This document shows, piece by piece, positions 39,145-52,412 of a stretch of 64,000 bases of DNA. Position numbers and translations under genes: made by a program. Positions within the stretch are counted from its first letter, which is position 1. Every line of letters starts with the position of its first letter. The stretch lies in contig OZ024864.1 of assembly GCA_964017155.1 (NCBI GenBank), positions 36,229,480 through 36,293,479 of the forward strand. Reading direction: 5' to 3'. Under the pieces are notes generated by a model. The model was not told the DNA's origin. It did no database searches and saw only the letters and a program-made list of their open reading frames with translations. Origin of the DNA: Oasisia sp. SBJ-2009 (lineage: Eukaryota; Annelida; Polychaeta; Sabellida; Siboglinidae).

Positions 39145-42100
39145 GATCACACTGCTGATGTTTTTCCCCTGGTTGATCACACTTTTGACGTGGTTCCACT
39201 GGTTGATCACACTGCTGACGTGGTTCCACCAGTTCATCAAGCTGTTGACGTGGTTCCACTAGTTGATCACACTCTTGACGTGGTTCCATTGGTTGATCAC
39301 ACTGTTGATGTGGTTTCACTGGTTTATCACGCTGATGTCGTGGTTCCAGTGGTTGATCACGCTGTTGACGTGTTTCCACTAGTTGATCACACTGTTGACG
39401 TGGCGCCACTGGTTGATCACGCTGTTGACGTAGTTCCATTGGTTGATCACACTGTTGACGTTGTTCCAATGATTGATCACACTATTGACGTCGTTCCTCT
39501 GGTTGATCACATTGTTGACTTCTTACAACATGTTGATCGCACTGTTGACATCGTTCAAAAGGTTGCTCACACTGTTGAAATCGTTCCATTTGTTGATCAC
39601 ATTGTTGACCTCGTTCCACTGGTGTATCACACTGTTGACATCGTTCCATTGGTTGATCACACTGTTGACGTCGTTCCACTGGTTGATCACAGTGTTGACG
39701 TCATTCCTGTGGTTGATCACACTGTTGACGTCGTTCCACTGGTTGATCACACTGTTGACGTCGTTACATTGGTTGATCACATTGTTGCCCTCGTTCCATT
39801 GGTTGATCACACTGTTGACCTCTTTCCACTGGTTTATCACACTGTTGGTCTCGTTCCTCTGGTTGATCACACTGTTGACTTCGTTCCTCTGGTTGATCAC
39901 ACTGTTGACGTCGTTCCACTGGTTGATCACACTGTTGACATCGTTCACCTGGTTGATCGCACTGTTGACGTCGTTCCTCTTTTTGATCACACTGTTGACG
40001 TCGTTCCACTGGTTGATCACACAGTTGACCTCGTTCCACTGGTTGATCACACTGTTGACCTCGTTCCACTGGTTGATCACACTGTTGACATCGTTCCACT
40101 GGTTGATCACGGCATCGCGCACTTAGATTTTCTTTTTTCAAAAAACCTGCATAGTTAGTCCCCATATACGTCAGTATGTACGCATTAGTTATTCGATGTG
40201 AATCGAGGTAACATATTGTTAAATTAATTAATAATCAACTACCAATAGCAATTATAAGCGGTATGTTACAAACATTTCTTCGCGGATTGCTTGATGAAAC
40301 AAGACTGTAGATTGATTAAACTAATTAATTAGCAGCAGATAGGGATCGTCAGGGAAATATGGCCATAATCAATCAACACAAATTCCTGTTTTTGTTCTGG
40401 CACAATGAAGAATGCTTTTTCAAGCGAATCAAATAACAACCATAGCCATCGTGAGAGGAATATTTTCATAATTCACAAAGAAGATTAGTAGCTTTTTCGT
40501 TGCCTGGATAAGAAGGACAAATAAACTAATCATCACACAGGATAACGCAATTTGGGATAGACTGTTTCAATTGATCACACTGCTGATGTGTTTCCACTGG
40601 TTGATCACACTTTTGACGTGTTCCACTAGTTGATCACACTGTTGACGTGGTTCCATTGGTTGATCACACTGTTGATGTGGTTCCACTGGTTTATCACGCT
40701 GTTGACGTGGTTCCACTGGTTGATCACGCTGTTGACGTGTTTCCACTAGTTGATCACACTGTTGACGTGGTTCCATTGGTTGATCACATTGTTGACCTCG
40801 TTCCACTGGTTTGTCACACTTTTGACGTCGTTCCACTGGTTGATCACACTGTTGACGTCGTTCCACTGGTTGATCACAGTGTTGACGTCATTCCTGTGGT
40901 TGATCACACTGTTGACGTTGTTCCACTGGTTGATCACACTGTTGACGTCGTTCCACTGGTTGATCACATTGTTGCCCTCGTTCCATTGGTTGATCACCCT
41001 GTTGACCTCGTTCCAGTGGTTGATCACACTGTTGGCTTCGTTCCTCTGGTTGATCTCACTGTTGACCTCGTTCCTATGGTTGATCACACTGTTGACGTTG
41101 TTCCATTGGTTGATCACACTGTTGACGTCGTTCCACTGCTTGATCACGGCATGGCGCACTTCTTATTATTCCGAAAGGCTCGTCACTACTTGTTGTAAAT
41201 TAGATTTTCTTTTTTGAAAAACCTGCATAGTTAGTCCCCATATACGTCAGTATGTACGTAGATGTTATTCGATATGAATCGAGGTAACATATTGTTAAAT
41301 TAATTAATAATCAACAACCAATAGCAATTATAAGCGGTATGTTACAAACATTTCTTCGCGGATTCCTTGCTGAAACAAGAACGTAGATTGATTAAAGTAA
41401 TTAATTAGCAGCAGATAGGGATCGTCAGGGAAATATGGCCATAATCAATCAACACAAATTCCTGATTTTGTTCTGGCACAATGAAGAATGCTATATCAAG
41501 CGAATCAAATAACAACCAAATCCCATGGTCAGAGGAATATTTTCATAATTCACAAGGAAGAATGGTAGCTTTTTTGTTGCATTGATAAGAAGGACAAATA
41601 AACTAATCAACAGACGGGATAACGCAATTTGGGATAGATTGTTTCTTTAGATCACACTGCTGATGTTCTTCCCCTGGTTGATCACACTTTTGACGTGGTT
41701 CCACTGGTTGATCACACTGTTGACGTGGTTCCACCAGTTCATCAAGCTGTTGACGTGGTTCCACTAGTTGATCACACTCTTGACGTGGTTCCATTGGTTG
41801 ATCACACTGTTGATGTGGTTTCACTGGTTTATCACGCTGATGTCGTGGTTCCAGTGGTTGATCACGCTGTTGACGTGTTTCCACTAGTTGATCACACTGT
41901 TGACGTGGCGCCACTGGTTGATCACGCTGTTGACGTAGTTCCATTGGTTGATCACACTGTTGACGTTGTTCCAATGATTGATCACACTATTGACGTCGTT
42001 CCTCTGGTTGATCACATTGTTGACTTCTTACAACATGTTGATCGCACTGTTGACATCGTTCAAAAGGTTGCTCACACTGTTGAAATCGTTCCATTTGTTG

Positions 42101-45100
42101 ATCACATTGTTGACCTCGTTCCACTGGTGTATCACACTGTTGACATCGTTCCATTGGTTGATCACACTGTTGACGTCGTTCCACTGGTTGATCACAGTGT
42201 TGACGTCATTCCTGTGGTTGATCACACTGTTGACGTCGTTCCACTGGTTGATCACACTGTTGACGTCGTTACATTGGTTGATCACATTGTTGCCCTCGTT
42301 CCATTGGTTGATCACACTGTTGACCTCTTTCCACTGGTTTATCACACTGTTGGTCTCGTTCCTCTGGTTGATCACACTGTTGACTTCGTTCCTCTGGTTG
42401 ATCACACTGTTGACGTCGTTCCACTGGTTGATCACACTGTTGACATCGTTCACCTGGTTGATCGCACTGTTGACGTCGTTCCTCTTTTTGATCACACTGT
42501 TGACGTCGTTCCACTGGTTGATCACACAGTTGACCTCGTTCCACTGGTTGATCACACTGTTGACCTCGTTCCACTGGTTGATCACACTGTTGACATCGTT
42601 CCACTGGTTGATCACGGCATCGCGCACTTAGATTTTCTTTTTTCAAAAAACCTGCATAGTTAGTCCCCATATACGTCAGTATGTACGCATTAGTTATTCG
42701 ATGTGAATCGAGGTAACATATTGTTAAATTAATTAATAATCAACTACCAATAGCAATTATAAGCGGTATGTTACAAACATTTCTTCGCGGATTGCTTGAT
42801 GAAACAAGACTGTAGATTGATTAAACTAATTAATTAGCAGCAGATAGGGATCGTCAGGGAAATATGGCCATAATCAATCAACACAAATTCCTGTTTTTGT
42901 TCTGGCACAATGAAGAATGCTTTTTCAAGCGAATCAAATAACAACCATAGCCATCGTGAGAGGAATATTTTCATAATTCACAAAGAAGATTAGTAGCTTT
43001 TTCGTTGCCTGGATAAGAAGGACAAATAAACTAATCATCACACAGGATAACGCAATTTGGGATAGACTGTTTCAATTGATCACACTGCTGATGTGTTTCC
43101 ACTGGTTGATCACACTTTTGACGTGTTCCACTAGTTGATCACACTGTTGACGTGGTTCCATTGGTTGATCACACTGTTGATGTGGTTCCACTGGTTTATC
43201 ACGCTGTTGACGTGGTTCCACTGGTTGATCACGCTGTTGACGTGTTTCCACTAGTTGATCACACTGTTGACGTGGTTCCATTGGTTGATCACATTGTTGA
43301 CCTCGTTCCACTGGTTTGTCACACTTTTGACGTCGTTCCACTGGTTGATCACACTGTTGACGTCGTTCCACTGGTTGATCACAGTGTTGACGTCATTCCT
43401 GTGGTTGATCACACTGTTGACGTTGTTCCACTGGTTGATCACACTGTTGACGTCGTTCCACTGGTTGATCACATTGTTGCCCTCGTTCCATTGGTTGATC
43501 ACCCTGTTGACCTCGTTCCAGTGGTTGATCACACTGTTGGCTTCGTTCCTCTGGTTGATCTCACTGTTGACCTCGTTCCTATGGTTGATCACACTGTTGA
43601 CGTTGTTCCATTGGTTGATCACACTGTTGACGTCGTTCCACTGCTTGATCACGGCATGGCGCACTTCTTATTATTCCGAAAGGCTCGTCACTACTTGTTG
43701 TAAATTAGATTTTCTTTTTTGAAAAACCTGCATAGTTAGTCCCCATATACGTCAGTATGTACGTAGATGTTATTCGATATGAATCGAGGTAACATATTGT
43801 TAAATTAATTAATAATCAACAACCAATAGCAATTATAAGCGGTATGTTACAAACATTTCTTCGCGGATTCCTTGCTGAAACAAGAACGTAGATTGATTAA
43901 AGTAATTAATTAGCAGCAGATAGGGATCGTCAGGGAAATATGGCCATAATCAATCAACACAAATTCCTGATTTTGTTCTGGCACAATGAAGAATGCTATA
44001 TCAAGCGAATCAAATAACAACCAAATCCCATGGTCAGAGGAATATTTTCATAATTCACAAGGAAGAATGGTAGCTTTTTTGTTGCATTGATAAGAAGGAC
44101 AAATAAACTAATCAACAGACGGGATAACGCAATTTGGGATAGATTGTTTCTTTAGATCACACTGCTGATGTTCTTCCCCTGGTTGATCACACTTTTGACG
44201 TGGTTCCACTGGTTGATCACACTGTTGACGTGGTTCCACCAGTTCATCAAGCTGTTGACGTGGTTCCACTAGTTGATCACACTCTTGACGTGGTTCCATT
44301 GGTTGATCACACTGTTGATGTGGTTTCACTGGTTTATCACGCTGATGTCGTGGTTCCAGTGGTTGATCACGCTGTTGACGTGTTTCCACTAGTTGATCAC
44401 ACTGTTGACGTGGCGCCACTGGTTGATCACGCTGTTGACGTAGTTCCATTGGTTGATCACACTGTTGACGTTGTTCCAATGATTGATCACACTATTGACG
44501 TCGTTCCTCTGGTTGATCACATTGTTGACTTCTTACAACATGTTGATCGCACTGTTGACATCGTTCAAAAGGTTGCTCACACTGTTGAAATCGTTCCATT
44601 TGTTGATCACATTGTTGACCTCGTTCCACTGGTGTATCACACTGTTGACATCGTTCCATTGGTTGATCACACTGTTGACGTCGTTCCACTGGTTGATCAC
44701 AGTGTTGACGTCATTCCTGTGGTTGATCACACTGTTGACGTCGTTCCACTGGTTGATCACACTGTTGACGTCGTTACATTGGTTGATCACATTGTTGCCC
44801 TCGTTCCATTGGTTGATCACACTGTTGACCTCTTTCCACTGGTTTATCACACTGTTGGTCTCGTTCCTCTGGTTGATCACACTGTTGACTTCGTTCCTCT
44901 GGTTGATCACACTGTTGACGTCGTTCCACTGGTTGATCACACTGTTGACATCGTTCACCTGGTTGATCGCACTGTTGACGTCGTTCCTCTTTTTGATCAC
45001 ACTGTTGACGTCGTTCCACTGGTTGATCACACAGTTGACCTCGTTCCACTGGTTGATCACACTGTTGACCTCGTTCCACTGGTTGATCACACTGTTGACA

Positions 45101-46659
45101 TCGTTCCACTGGTTGATCACGGCATCGCGCACTTAGATTTTCTTTTTTCAAAAAACCTGCATAGTTAGTCCCCATATACGTCAGTATGTACGCATTAGTT
45201 ATTCGATGTGAATCGAGGTAACATATTGTTAAATTAATTAATAATCAACTACCAATAGCAATTATAAGCGGTATGTTACAAACATTTCTTCGCGGATTGC
45301 TTGATGAAACAAGACTGTAGATTGATTAAACTAATTAATTAGCAGCAGATAGGGATCGTCAGGGAAATATGGCCATAATCAATCAACACAAATTCCTGTT
45401 TTTGTTCTGGCACAATGAAGAATGCTTTTTCAAGCGAATCAAATAACAACCATAGCCATCGTGAGAGGAATATTTTCATAATTCACAAAGAAGATTAGTA
45501 GCTTTTTCGTTGCCTGGATAAGAAGGACAAATAAACTAATCATCACACAGGATAACGCAATTTGGGATAGACTGTTTCAATTGATCACACTGCTGATGTG
45601 TTTCCACTGGTTGATCACACTTTTGACGTGTTCCACTAGTTGATCACACTGTTGACGTGGTTCCATTGGTTGATCACACTGTTGATGTGGTTCCACTGGT
45701 TTATCACGCTGTTGACGTGGTTCCACTGGTTGATCACGCTGTTGACGTGTTTCCACTAGTTGATCACACTGTTGACGTGGTTCCATTGGTTGATCACATT
45801 GTTGACCTCGTTCCACTGGTTTGTCACACTTTTGACGTCGTTCCACTGGTTGATCACACTGTTGACGTCGTTCCACTGGTTGATCACAGTGTTGACGTCA
45901 TTCCTGTGGTTGATCACACTGTTGACGTTGTTCCACTGGTTGATCACACTGTTGACGTCGTTCCACTGGTTGATCACATTGTTGCCCTCGATCCATTGGT
46001 TGATCACCCTGTTGACCTCGTTCCAGTGGTTGATCACACTGTTGGCTTCGTTCCTCTGGTTGATCTCACTGTTGACCTCGTTCCTATGGTTGATCACACT
46101 GTTGACGTTGTTCCATTGGTTGATCACACTGTTGACGTCGTTCCACTGCTTGATCACGGCATGGCGCACTTCTTATTATTCCGAAAGGCTCGTTACTACT
46201 TGTTGTAAATTAGATTTTCTTTTTTAAAAAACCTGCATAGTTAGTCCCCATATACGTCAGTATGTACGTAGATGTTATTCGATATGAATCGAGGTAACAT
46301 ATTGTTAAATTAATTGATAATCAACAACCAATAGCAATTATAAGCGGTATGTTACAAACATTTCTTCGCGGATTCCTTGCTGAAACAAGAACGTAGATTG
46401 ATTAAAGTAATTAATTAGCAGCAGATAGGGATCGTCAGGGAAATATGGCCATAATCAATCAACACAAATTCCTGGTTTTGTTCTGGCACAATGAAGAATG
46501 CTATATCAAGCGAATCAAATAACAACCAAATCCCATGGTCTGAGGAATATTTTCATAATTCACAAGGAAGAATGGTAGCTTTTTTGTTGCATTGATAAGA
46601 AGGACAAATAAACTAATCAACAGACGGGATAACGCAATTTGGGATAGATTGTTTCTTTA
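39145..46659 (+). repeat. Higher-order repeat of 2,505 bp, three tandem copies (units 31-36)
   Basis: Each copy is one B unit plus one A unit: 39145-41649, 41650-44154 and 44155-46659. B arrays are 971 bp (39145-40115, 41650-42620, 44155-45125), each with a 457-bp B' spacer. A arrays are 580 bp (40573-41152, 43078-43657, 45583-46162), each with a 497-bp A spacer. Copy 1 differs at its left (GATGTTTTTCCCC, CTGCTGACGTGG). Copy 3 has private changes at its right (CCTCGATCCATTGG, TTAATTGATAATC). The shared 'TTGACGTTGTTCCATTGG' near each A-array end marks them as one family. Confidence 0.94.
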
Positions 46660-48179
46660 GATCACACTGCTGATGTTTTTCCCCTGGTTGATCACACTTT
46701 TGACGTGGTTCCACTGGTTGATCACACTGCTGACGTGGTTCCACCAGTTCATCAAGCTGTTGACGTGGTTCCACTAGTTGATCACACTCTTGACGTGGTT
46801 CCATTGGTTGATCACACTGTTGATGTGGTTTCACTGGTTTATCACGCAGATGTCGTGGTTCCAGTGGTTGATCACGCTGTTGACGTGTTTCCACTAGTTG
46901 ATCACACTGTTGACGTGGCGCCACTGGTTGATCACGCTGTTGACGTAGTTCCATTGGTTGATCACACTGTTGACGTTGTTTCAATGGTTGATCACACTAT
47001 TGACGTCGTTCCTCTGGTTGATCACATTGTTGACTTCTTACAACATGTTGATCGCACTGTTGACATCGTTCAAATGGTTGCTCACACTGTTGAAATCTTT
47101 CCATTTGTTGATCACATTGTTGACCTGGTTCCACTGATGTACCACACTGTTGACATCGTTCCATTGGTTGATCACCCTGTTGACGTCGTTCCACTGGTTG
47201 ATCACAGTGTTGACGTCATTCATGTGGTTGATCACACTGTTTACGTCGTTCCACTGGTTGATCACACTGTTGACGTCGTTCCATTGGTTGATCACATTGT
47301 TGCCCTCGTTCCATTGGTTGATCACACTGTTGACCTCTTTCCACTGGTTGATCACACTGTTGGTCTCGTTCCTCTGGTTGATCACACTGTTGACTTCGTT
47401 CCTCTGGTTGATCACACTGTTGACGTCGTTCCACTGGTTGATCACACTGTTAACATCGTTCACCTGGTTGATCGCACTGTTGACGTCGTTCCTCTTTTTG
47501 ATCACACTTTTGACGTCGTTCCACTGGATGATCACTCTGTTGACATCGTTCCTCTGGTTGATCACACTGTTGACGTCGTTCCATTGGTTGATCACATTGT
47601 TGACCTCGTTCCTTTGGTTGATCACATTGTTGACCTCGTTCCATTGGTTGATCACACTGTTGACCTCGTTCCACTGGTTGATCACACTGTTGACATCGTT
47701 CCACTGGTTGATCACGGCATCGCGCACTTAGATTTTCTTTTCTCAAAAAACCTGCATAGTTAGTCCCCATATACGTCAGTATGTACGCATTAGTTATTAC
47801 TCTATGTATCGAGGTAACATATTGTTAAATTAATTAATAATCAACTACCAATAGCAATTATAAGCGGTATGTTACAAACATTTCTTCGCGGATTGCTTGA
47901 TGAAACAAGACTGTAGATTGATTAAACTAATTAATTAGCAGCAGATAGGGATCGTCAGGGAAAAATGGCCATAATCAATCAACACAAATTCCTGTTTTTG
48001 TTCTGGCACAATGAAGAATGCTTTTTGAAGCGAATCAAATAACAACCATATGCCATCGTGAGAGGAATATTTTCATAATTCACAAGGAAGATTAGTAGCT
48101 TTTTGTTTGCCTGGATAAGAAGGACAAATAAACTAATCATCACACAGGATAACGCAATTTGGGATAGACTGTTTCAATA
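46660..48179 (+). repeat. Satellite unit 37, B end, B spacer with unit-8 signature
   Basis: 30-mers at 46660-47720 (about 35 copies). Spacer 47721-48179, 459 bp. It carries GTTATTACTCTATGTATCG and GGGAAAAATGGCC, otherwise seen only after unit 8 about 36.9 kb away, and the same array tail CTTTTCTCAAAAAACC. Confidence 0.94.
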
Positions 48180-49488
48180 GATCACACTGCTGATGTGTTT
48201 CCACTGGTTGATCACACTTTTGACGTGTTCCACTAGTTGATCACACTGTTGACGTCGTTCCATTGGTTGATCACACTGTTGATGTGGTTCCACTGGTTTA
48301 TCACGCTGTTGACGTGGTTCCACTGGTTGATCACGCTGTTGACGTGTTTCCACTAGTTGATCACACTGTTGACGTGGCGCCACTGATTTATCACGCTGTT
48401 TCCACTAGTTGATCACACTGTTGACGTGGCGCCACTGGTTTATCACGCTGTTGACGTAGTTCCATTGGTTTATCACACTATTGACGTCGTTCCAATGTTT
48501 GATCACACTATTGACGTCATTCCTCTAGTTGATCACATTGTTGACTTTTTACAACTGGTTGATCACACTGTTGACTTCGTTCAAATGGTTGCTCACACTA
48601 TTGATCTCGTTCCATTGGTTGATCACATTGTTGACCTCGTTCCACTGGTTTGTCACACTTTTGACGTCGTTCCACTGGTTGATCACACTGTTGACGTCGT
48701 TCCACTGGTTGATCACAGTGTTGACGTCATTCCTGTGGTTGATCACACTGTTGACGTTGTTCCACAGGTTGATCACACTGTTGACGTCGTTCCACTGGTT
48801 GATCACATTGTTGCCCTCGTTCCATTGGTTGATCACCCTGTTGACCTCGTTCCAGTGGTTGATCACACTGTTGGCTTCGTTCCTCTGGTTGATCTCACTG
48901 TTGACCTCGTTCCTCTGGTTGATCACACTGTTGACGTCGTTCCATTGGTTGATCACACTGTTGACGTCGTTCCACTGCTTGATCACGGCATGGCGCACTT
49001 CTTATTATTCCGACAGGCTCGTCACTACTTGTTGTAAATTAGATTTTCTTTTTTGAAAAACCTGCATAGTTAGTCCCCATATACGTCATTATGTACGTAG
49101 ATGTTATTCGATATGAATCGAGGTAACATATTGTTAAATTAATTAATAATCAACAACCAATAGCAATTATAAGCGGTATGTTACAAACATTTCTTCGCGG
49201 ATTCCTTGCTGAAAGAAGAATGTAGATTGATTAAAGTAATTAATTAGCAGCAGATAGGGATCGTCAGGGAAATTTGGCCATAATCAATCAACACAAATTC
49301 CTGTTTTTGTTCTGGCACAATGAATAATGATATTTGAAGCGAATCAAATAACAACCATATGCCAGGGTGAGTGGAATATTTTCATAATTCACAAGGAAGA
49401 TTGGTAGCTTTTTTGTTCCCTGTATAAGAAGGACAAATAAACAAATCAACACACAGGATAACGCAATTTGGGATAGATTGTTTCAATA
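48180..49488 (+). repeat. Satellite unit 38, A end, diverged spacer
   Basis: 30-mers at 48180-48991 (about 27 copies). Spacer 48992-49488, 497 bp, with many private changes (GCTGAAAGAAGAATG, AATAATGATATTTGAAGC, GCCAGGGTGAGTGG). The GAAAGAAGAATG change recurs in the units at 56-58 kb, linking the two sides of the transposon. Confidence 0.93.
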
Positions 49489-50067
49489 GATCACACTGCT
49501 GATGTGTTTCCACTGGTTGATCACACTTTTGTCGTGGTTCCACTGGTTGATCACACTGTTGACGTGGTTCCACTAGTTGATCACACTGTTGACGTGGTTC
49601 CATTGGTTGATCACACTGTTGATGTGGTTCCACTGGTTTATCACGCTGTTGACGTGGTTCCACTGGTTGATAACGATGTTGACGTGTTTCCACTAGTTCA
49701 TCACACTGTTGACGTGGCGCCACTGGTTTATCACGCTGTTTCCACTAGTTGATCACTCTGTTGACGTGGCGCCACTGGTTTATCACGCTGTTGACGTAGT
49801 TCCATTGGTTTATCACACTATTGACGTCGTTCCAATGGTTGATAACACTATTGACGTCGTTCCTCTGTTTGATCACACTGTTGACGTGGCGCCACTGGTT
49901 TATCACGCTGTTTCCACTAGTTGATCACTCTGTTGACGTGGCGCCACTGGTTTATCACGCTGTTGACGTAGTTCAATTGGTTGATCACACTGTTGACGTC
50001 GTTCCAATGGTTGATCACACTATTGACGTCGTTCCACTGGTTGATCACACTGTTGACGTAATTCCTG
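49489..50067 (+). repeat. Satellite unit 39, left part (interrupted array)
   Basis: About 19 monomers, several of them odd (two 22-bp short forms near 49,740 and 49,911). The array is cut at GACGTAATTCCTG, 50,067, by the transposon complex and resumes at 54,932. Confidence 0.93.
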
Positions 50068-50939
50068 TAGTCGGGGCGCACGGGTCCAAATTTTGGAGGT
50101 AGTGGACACCTCGTGCTATTTTTGGTTGTCGTGTATTTTATTAAACGTAAAACCCTCCCGAACAATATTCCAGAGGGCAACCTTCTCAAATCAGTGTACC
50201 TCACTCCGAAAACTGCGTTTATATCCATGCCCTTAATGGCCCAGTTGTATACATTTCTCTTTCCCCATTTTCACAGTAACTGTATAACAACGAATTTAAG
50301 TGTAGTATCAAATAATCAGGAATGACGATAACTATTATTTATGGCAATAGCTTTTTGATACGTTTATTTTTCAAGATGCCAGATACAAAACATTGGACAA
50401 AATAACGATCAATCAGTTCGAGTTCCCAGTTGACATCACACAAAAGGAGTTATAGTTACCTTAATATGTAATCAATATACTTATGTAATATATCAAAATG
50501 ATGTGCATTCAATTACCTACGGAATACTGCAAAGCAATAGTAAAATAGTGCTACGTTATACGTAATCATGAGCCAAACATCTACCCCACCCCCTAAGTGT
50601 TGCGCAATCGTGACGTGATGCAAATCCGAGTAGATTTCATTGATTATATCATTTTCGCGTTCCTTAGGGTAATATACACTATTAAAGACAGAGTACGGAT
50701 GCATAATCTACTGCTGGTTATTAATGCGATGTTTGTTAAGACAACATAAAATTATGATAACATTATTCGAAAATAAAAACATACCAAGGTGGTATTCAAT
50801 CACATCTTAAAGATTGTTCTGAGTCACCTGTGTCACTCTTGTCACAGCCATTGTTTTCAACAAGAGTCCGAACAGGTATTACTCGCCTACATTTGGTATC
50901 GTTCCGTTTGCACTTGCAAGTAGCACAACGCGGCACTTG
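50068..50939 (+). repeat. Left terminal inverted repeat of the transposon
   Basis: Pairs with 53,349-54,223 in inverted orientation. The inner limit is set where CGCGGCACTTGG (left) pairs with CAAGTGCCGTAG (right) and similarity stops. The arm includes the 3' end of the Cys-rich reading frame, so the gene's end is part of the repeat. Confidence 0.85.
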
Positions 50940-52412
50940 GCATTTAGCGCAACAACAATTACAAGGGCATTTGCTGGCGACACGTAACTTGTATACCATT
51001 GTGAAAGTTCTGGTAAAGGCGGCACCGTCAAAGATACTGGTTCCAAATGTGTGGAACCCGTCTTCCAACCGATATCTAATAATTTCTCCTCCATCTTCAA
51101 GTGAGTCTCTTTCAGCACAGTTGTCAACCTCAAGCCTTACAGCCTTGACGCATCGATCCATTTGACTCAAACAAAGCTTGCGGTACCTTAAAACTTTCAT
51201 ATTCTCCGATGGTTTCCTCAAGATTGACATTTACCCCAATACCTTTTTGATGAAGAAGGCGTATCAGCATGAAAACTTCATTGATCAGCTGCTACGTCTG
51301 CTTCTGCAGCACAGTAAGATGTTATTGAGGATGCAGTTCTTCAAATATGCTGTCACGTACCTTTTGGACTTTGCGTTGTCATTCAAATATTCCTGGAGCT
51401 CAGTTTTGCAAATATTTTTCACAGTTTCCAGAGTGTTCATGATAGTTACAGAGGCTCACTGTTTCGTGGCAATATTTAGTATGTTGCTGGAGTCTACCGT
51501 GACGGGATTGATCATGTGCTGTTTTATGCATGCTTGATTGATCATTTGCTGGTTTCCATCTTCGTGGGATTGTTAGACTGCAGATGGTTCATCACTTCTT
51601 TGAAATGGAATGATACCTCAGATACACAGGCTTTGTGTAATGCTACTTGTTTCGTACTTTAGCATCCAGGGGTATTTATGTAAGCCAACTCGCACTTTCC
51701 TTCACATCTATGCTTTATGTCTGCCCATGAGCTATTTCAGAAGTGATACATTTGAATGACTCAGCTTTTTTCGCACATCATATTGACCTTTCGTGAAGTA
51801 CTGATATACATATGGTGCTGGGTTCTTCAGGTTGTTCATTTCCTTTAGGCACATTGGCAGCGAATAAATGTAGTTGTGGTGACCAGCAGCAACAACAAAT
51901 GGGAGCATGTTATTATACTAAACCAAATTTTCCCAATTGCCAATTTTCCCATTGTTCAAATGCACCCGTGCCTCCCGTAGTCATTTGTGTTAAAAACATT
52001 TGTTAGCCTTCCTTGCTTACACAAACCAGTTTCTATAAGGATAAGACTCCACATAATTTTTCCAAATGCGCCCATAGCGTTTACAGTGAGATGAAACTAC
52101 ACACATGACGATAAGATGCCAATGTCATCATCAAGGGAAGCTTGCTCCCGTAGCCCATATGAAATATCGTGCAAAGCCTGATCAGCCATAACTACTGGGT
52201 GTTTCACCCCAAACTTTTTGGCCAGCTTTGCTGCATATTCTAAGCGGATCTATTTGAACAGAATGGATCATAAAACCATACATAAAGCATGCGGCTGGCA
52301 CTGTTGAAGCCAGTGTTGTGTAGAAAGCATTCCAACATTGATAGTGGTTGCTTCCGAGCTCTACTTTCTTTATTGTTGACGAACGGCAAAATTGCCATGC
52401 CACAATCATCAA
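50796..52412 (-). pseudogene. Decayed transposon-associated gene (GHxxY / Cys-rich tail family)
   Basis: Reading the minus strand in three shifting frames gives ordered fragments. These are KKFGVKHPVVMADQALHD (about 52,235-52,150), FHLTVNAMGAFGKIM (52,098-52,052), MLPFVVAAGHHNY then a run ending FTKG (51,909 to about 51,780), NPVTVDSSNILNIATKQ (51,510-51,460), VPQALFESNGS (51,186-51,154), and an open frame at 51,230-50,796 with ten Cys in KCPCNCCCAKCQVPRC and what follows (50,969-50,889). From memory, this order matches a large uncharacterised invertebrate protein family with an FH...G.IG segment, an LPFF.AAGH..Y segment, a VP..LF..DGS segment and a Cys-rich tail; that is recollection, not a search. 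Stops and frameshifts separate the fragments and a large internal part is missing, so it is not functional. Confidence 0.6.

Larger units (their letters stand above)
1..50067 (+). repeat. Hierarchical satellite block, 30-bp monomer in spacer-separated arrays
   Basis: A 30-bp monomer (TTGATCACACTGTTGACGTC followed by GTTCCACTGG) repeats in phase for hundreds of copies. It is interrupted at regular intervals by a conserved AT-rich spacer. Arrays begin after the spacer with an atypical monomer (GATCACACTGCTGATGT) and end in a degenerate monomer reading TTGATCACGGCAT. Two array-end types exist: type A keeps a 40-bp tail (CTTATTATTCCGAAAGGCTC onward), and type B lacks exactly those 40 bp. Spacer classes are A (diagnostic CAACAACCAATAGC, GATTCCTTGCTGAAAC, CTATATCAAGC), B (CAACTACCAATAGC, GATTGCTTGATGAAAC, CTTTTTGAAGC), B' (B with CATAGCC and TTCAAGC), and C (CAACCAGTAGCAAGTATAAG). 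Long open frames exist in several frames at once because the monomer length is a multiple of three. Unit-length variants of 29 and 22 bp and stop-rich spacers argue that none is translated. Confidence 0.97.

Noticed and set aside
51178..51537. Plus-strand 119-codon hydrophobic frame (possible membrane protein)
   Set aside because: It lies opposite the recognisable minus-strand transposon gene fragments and its hydrophobicity follows from that; no start context or relatives recognised.
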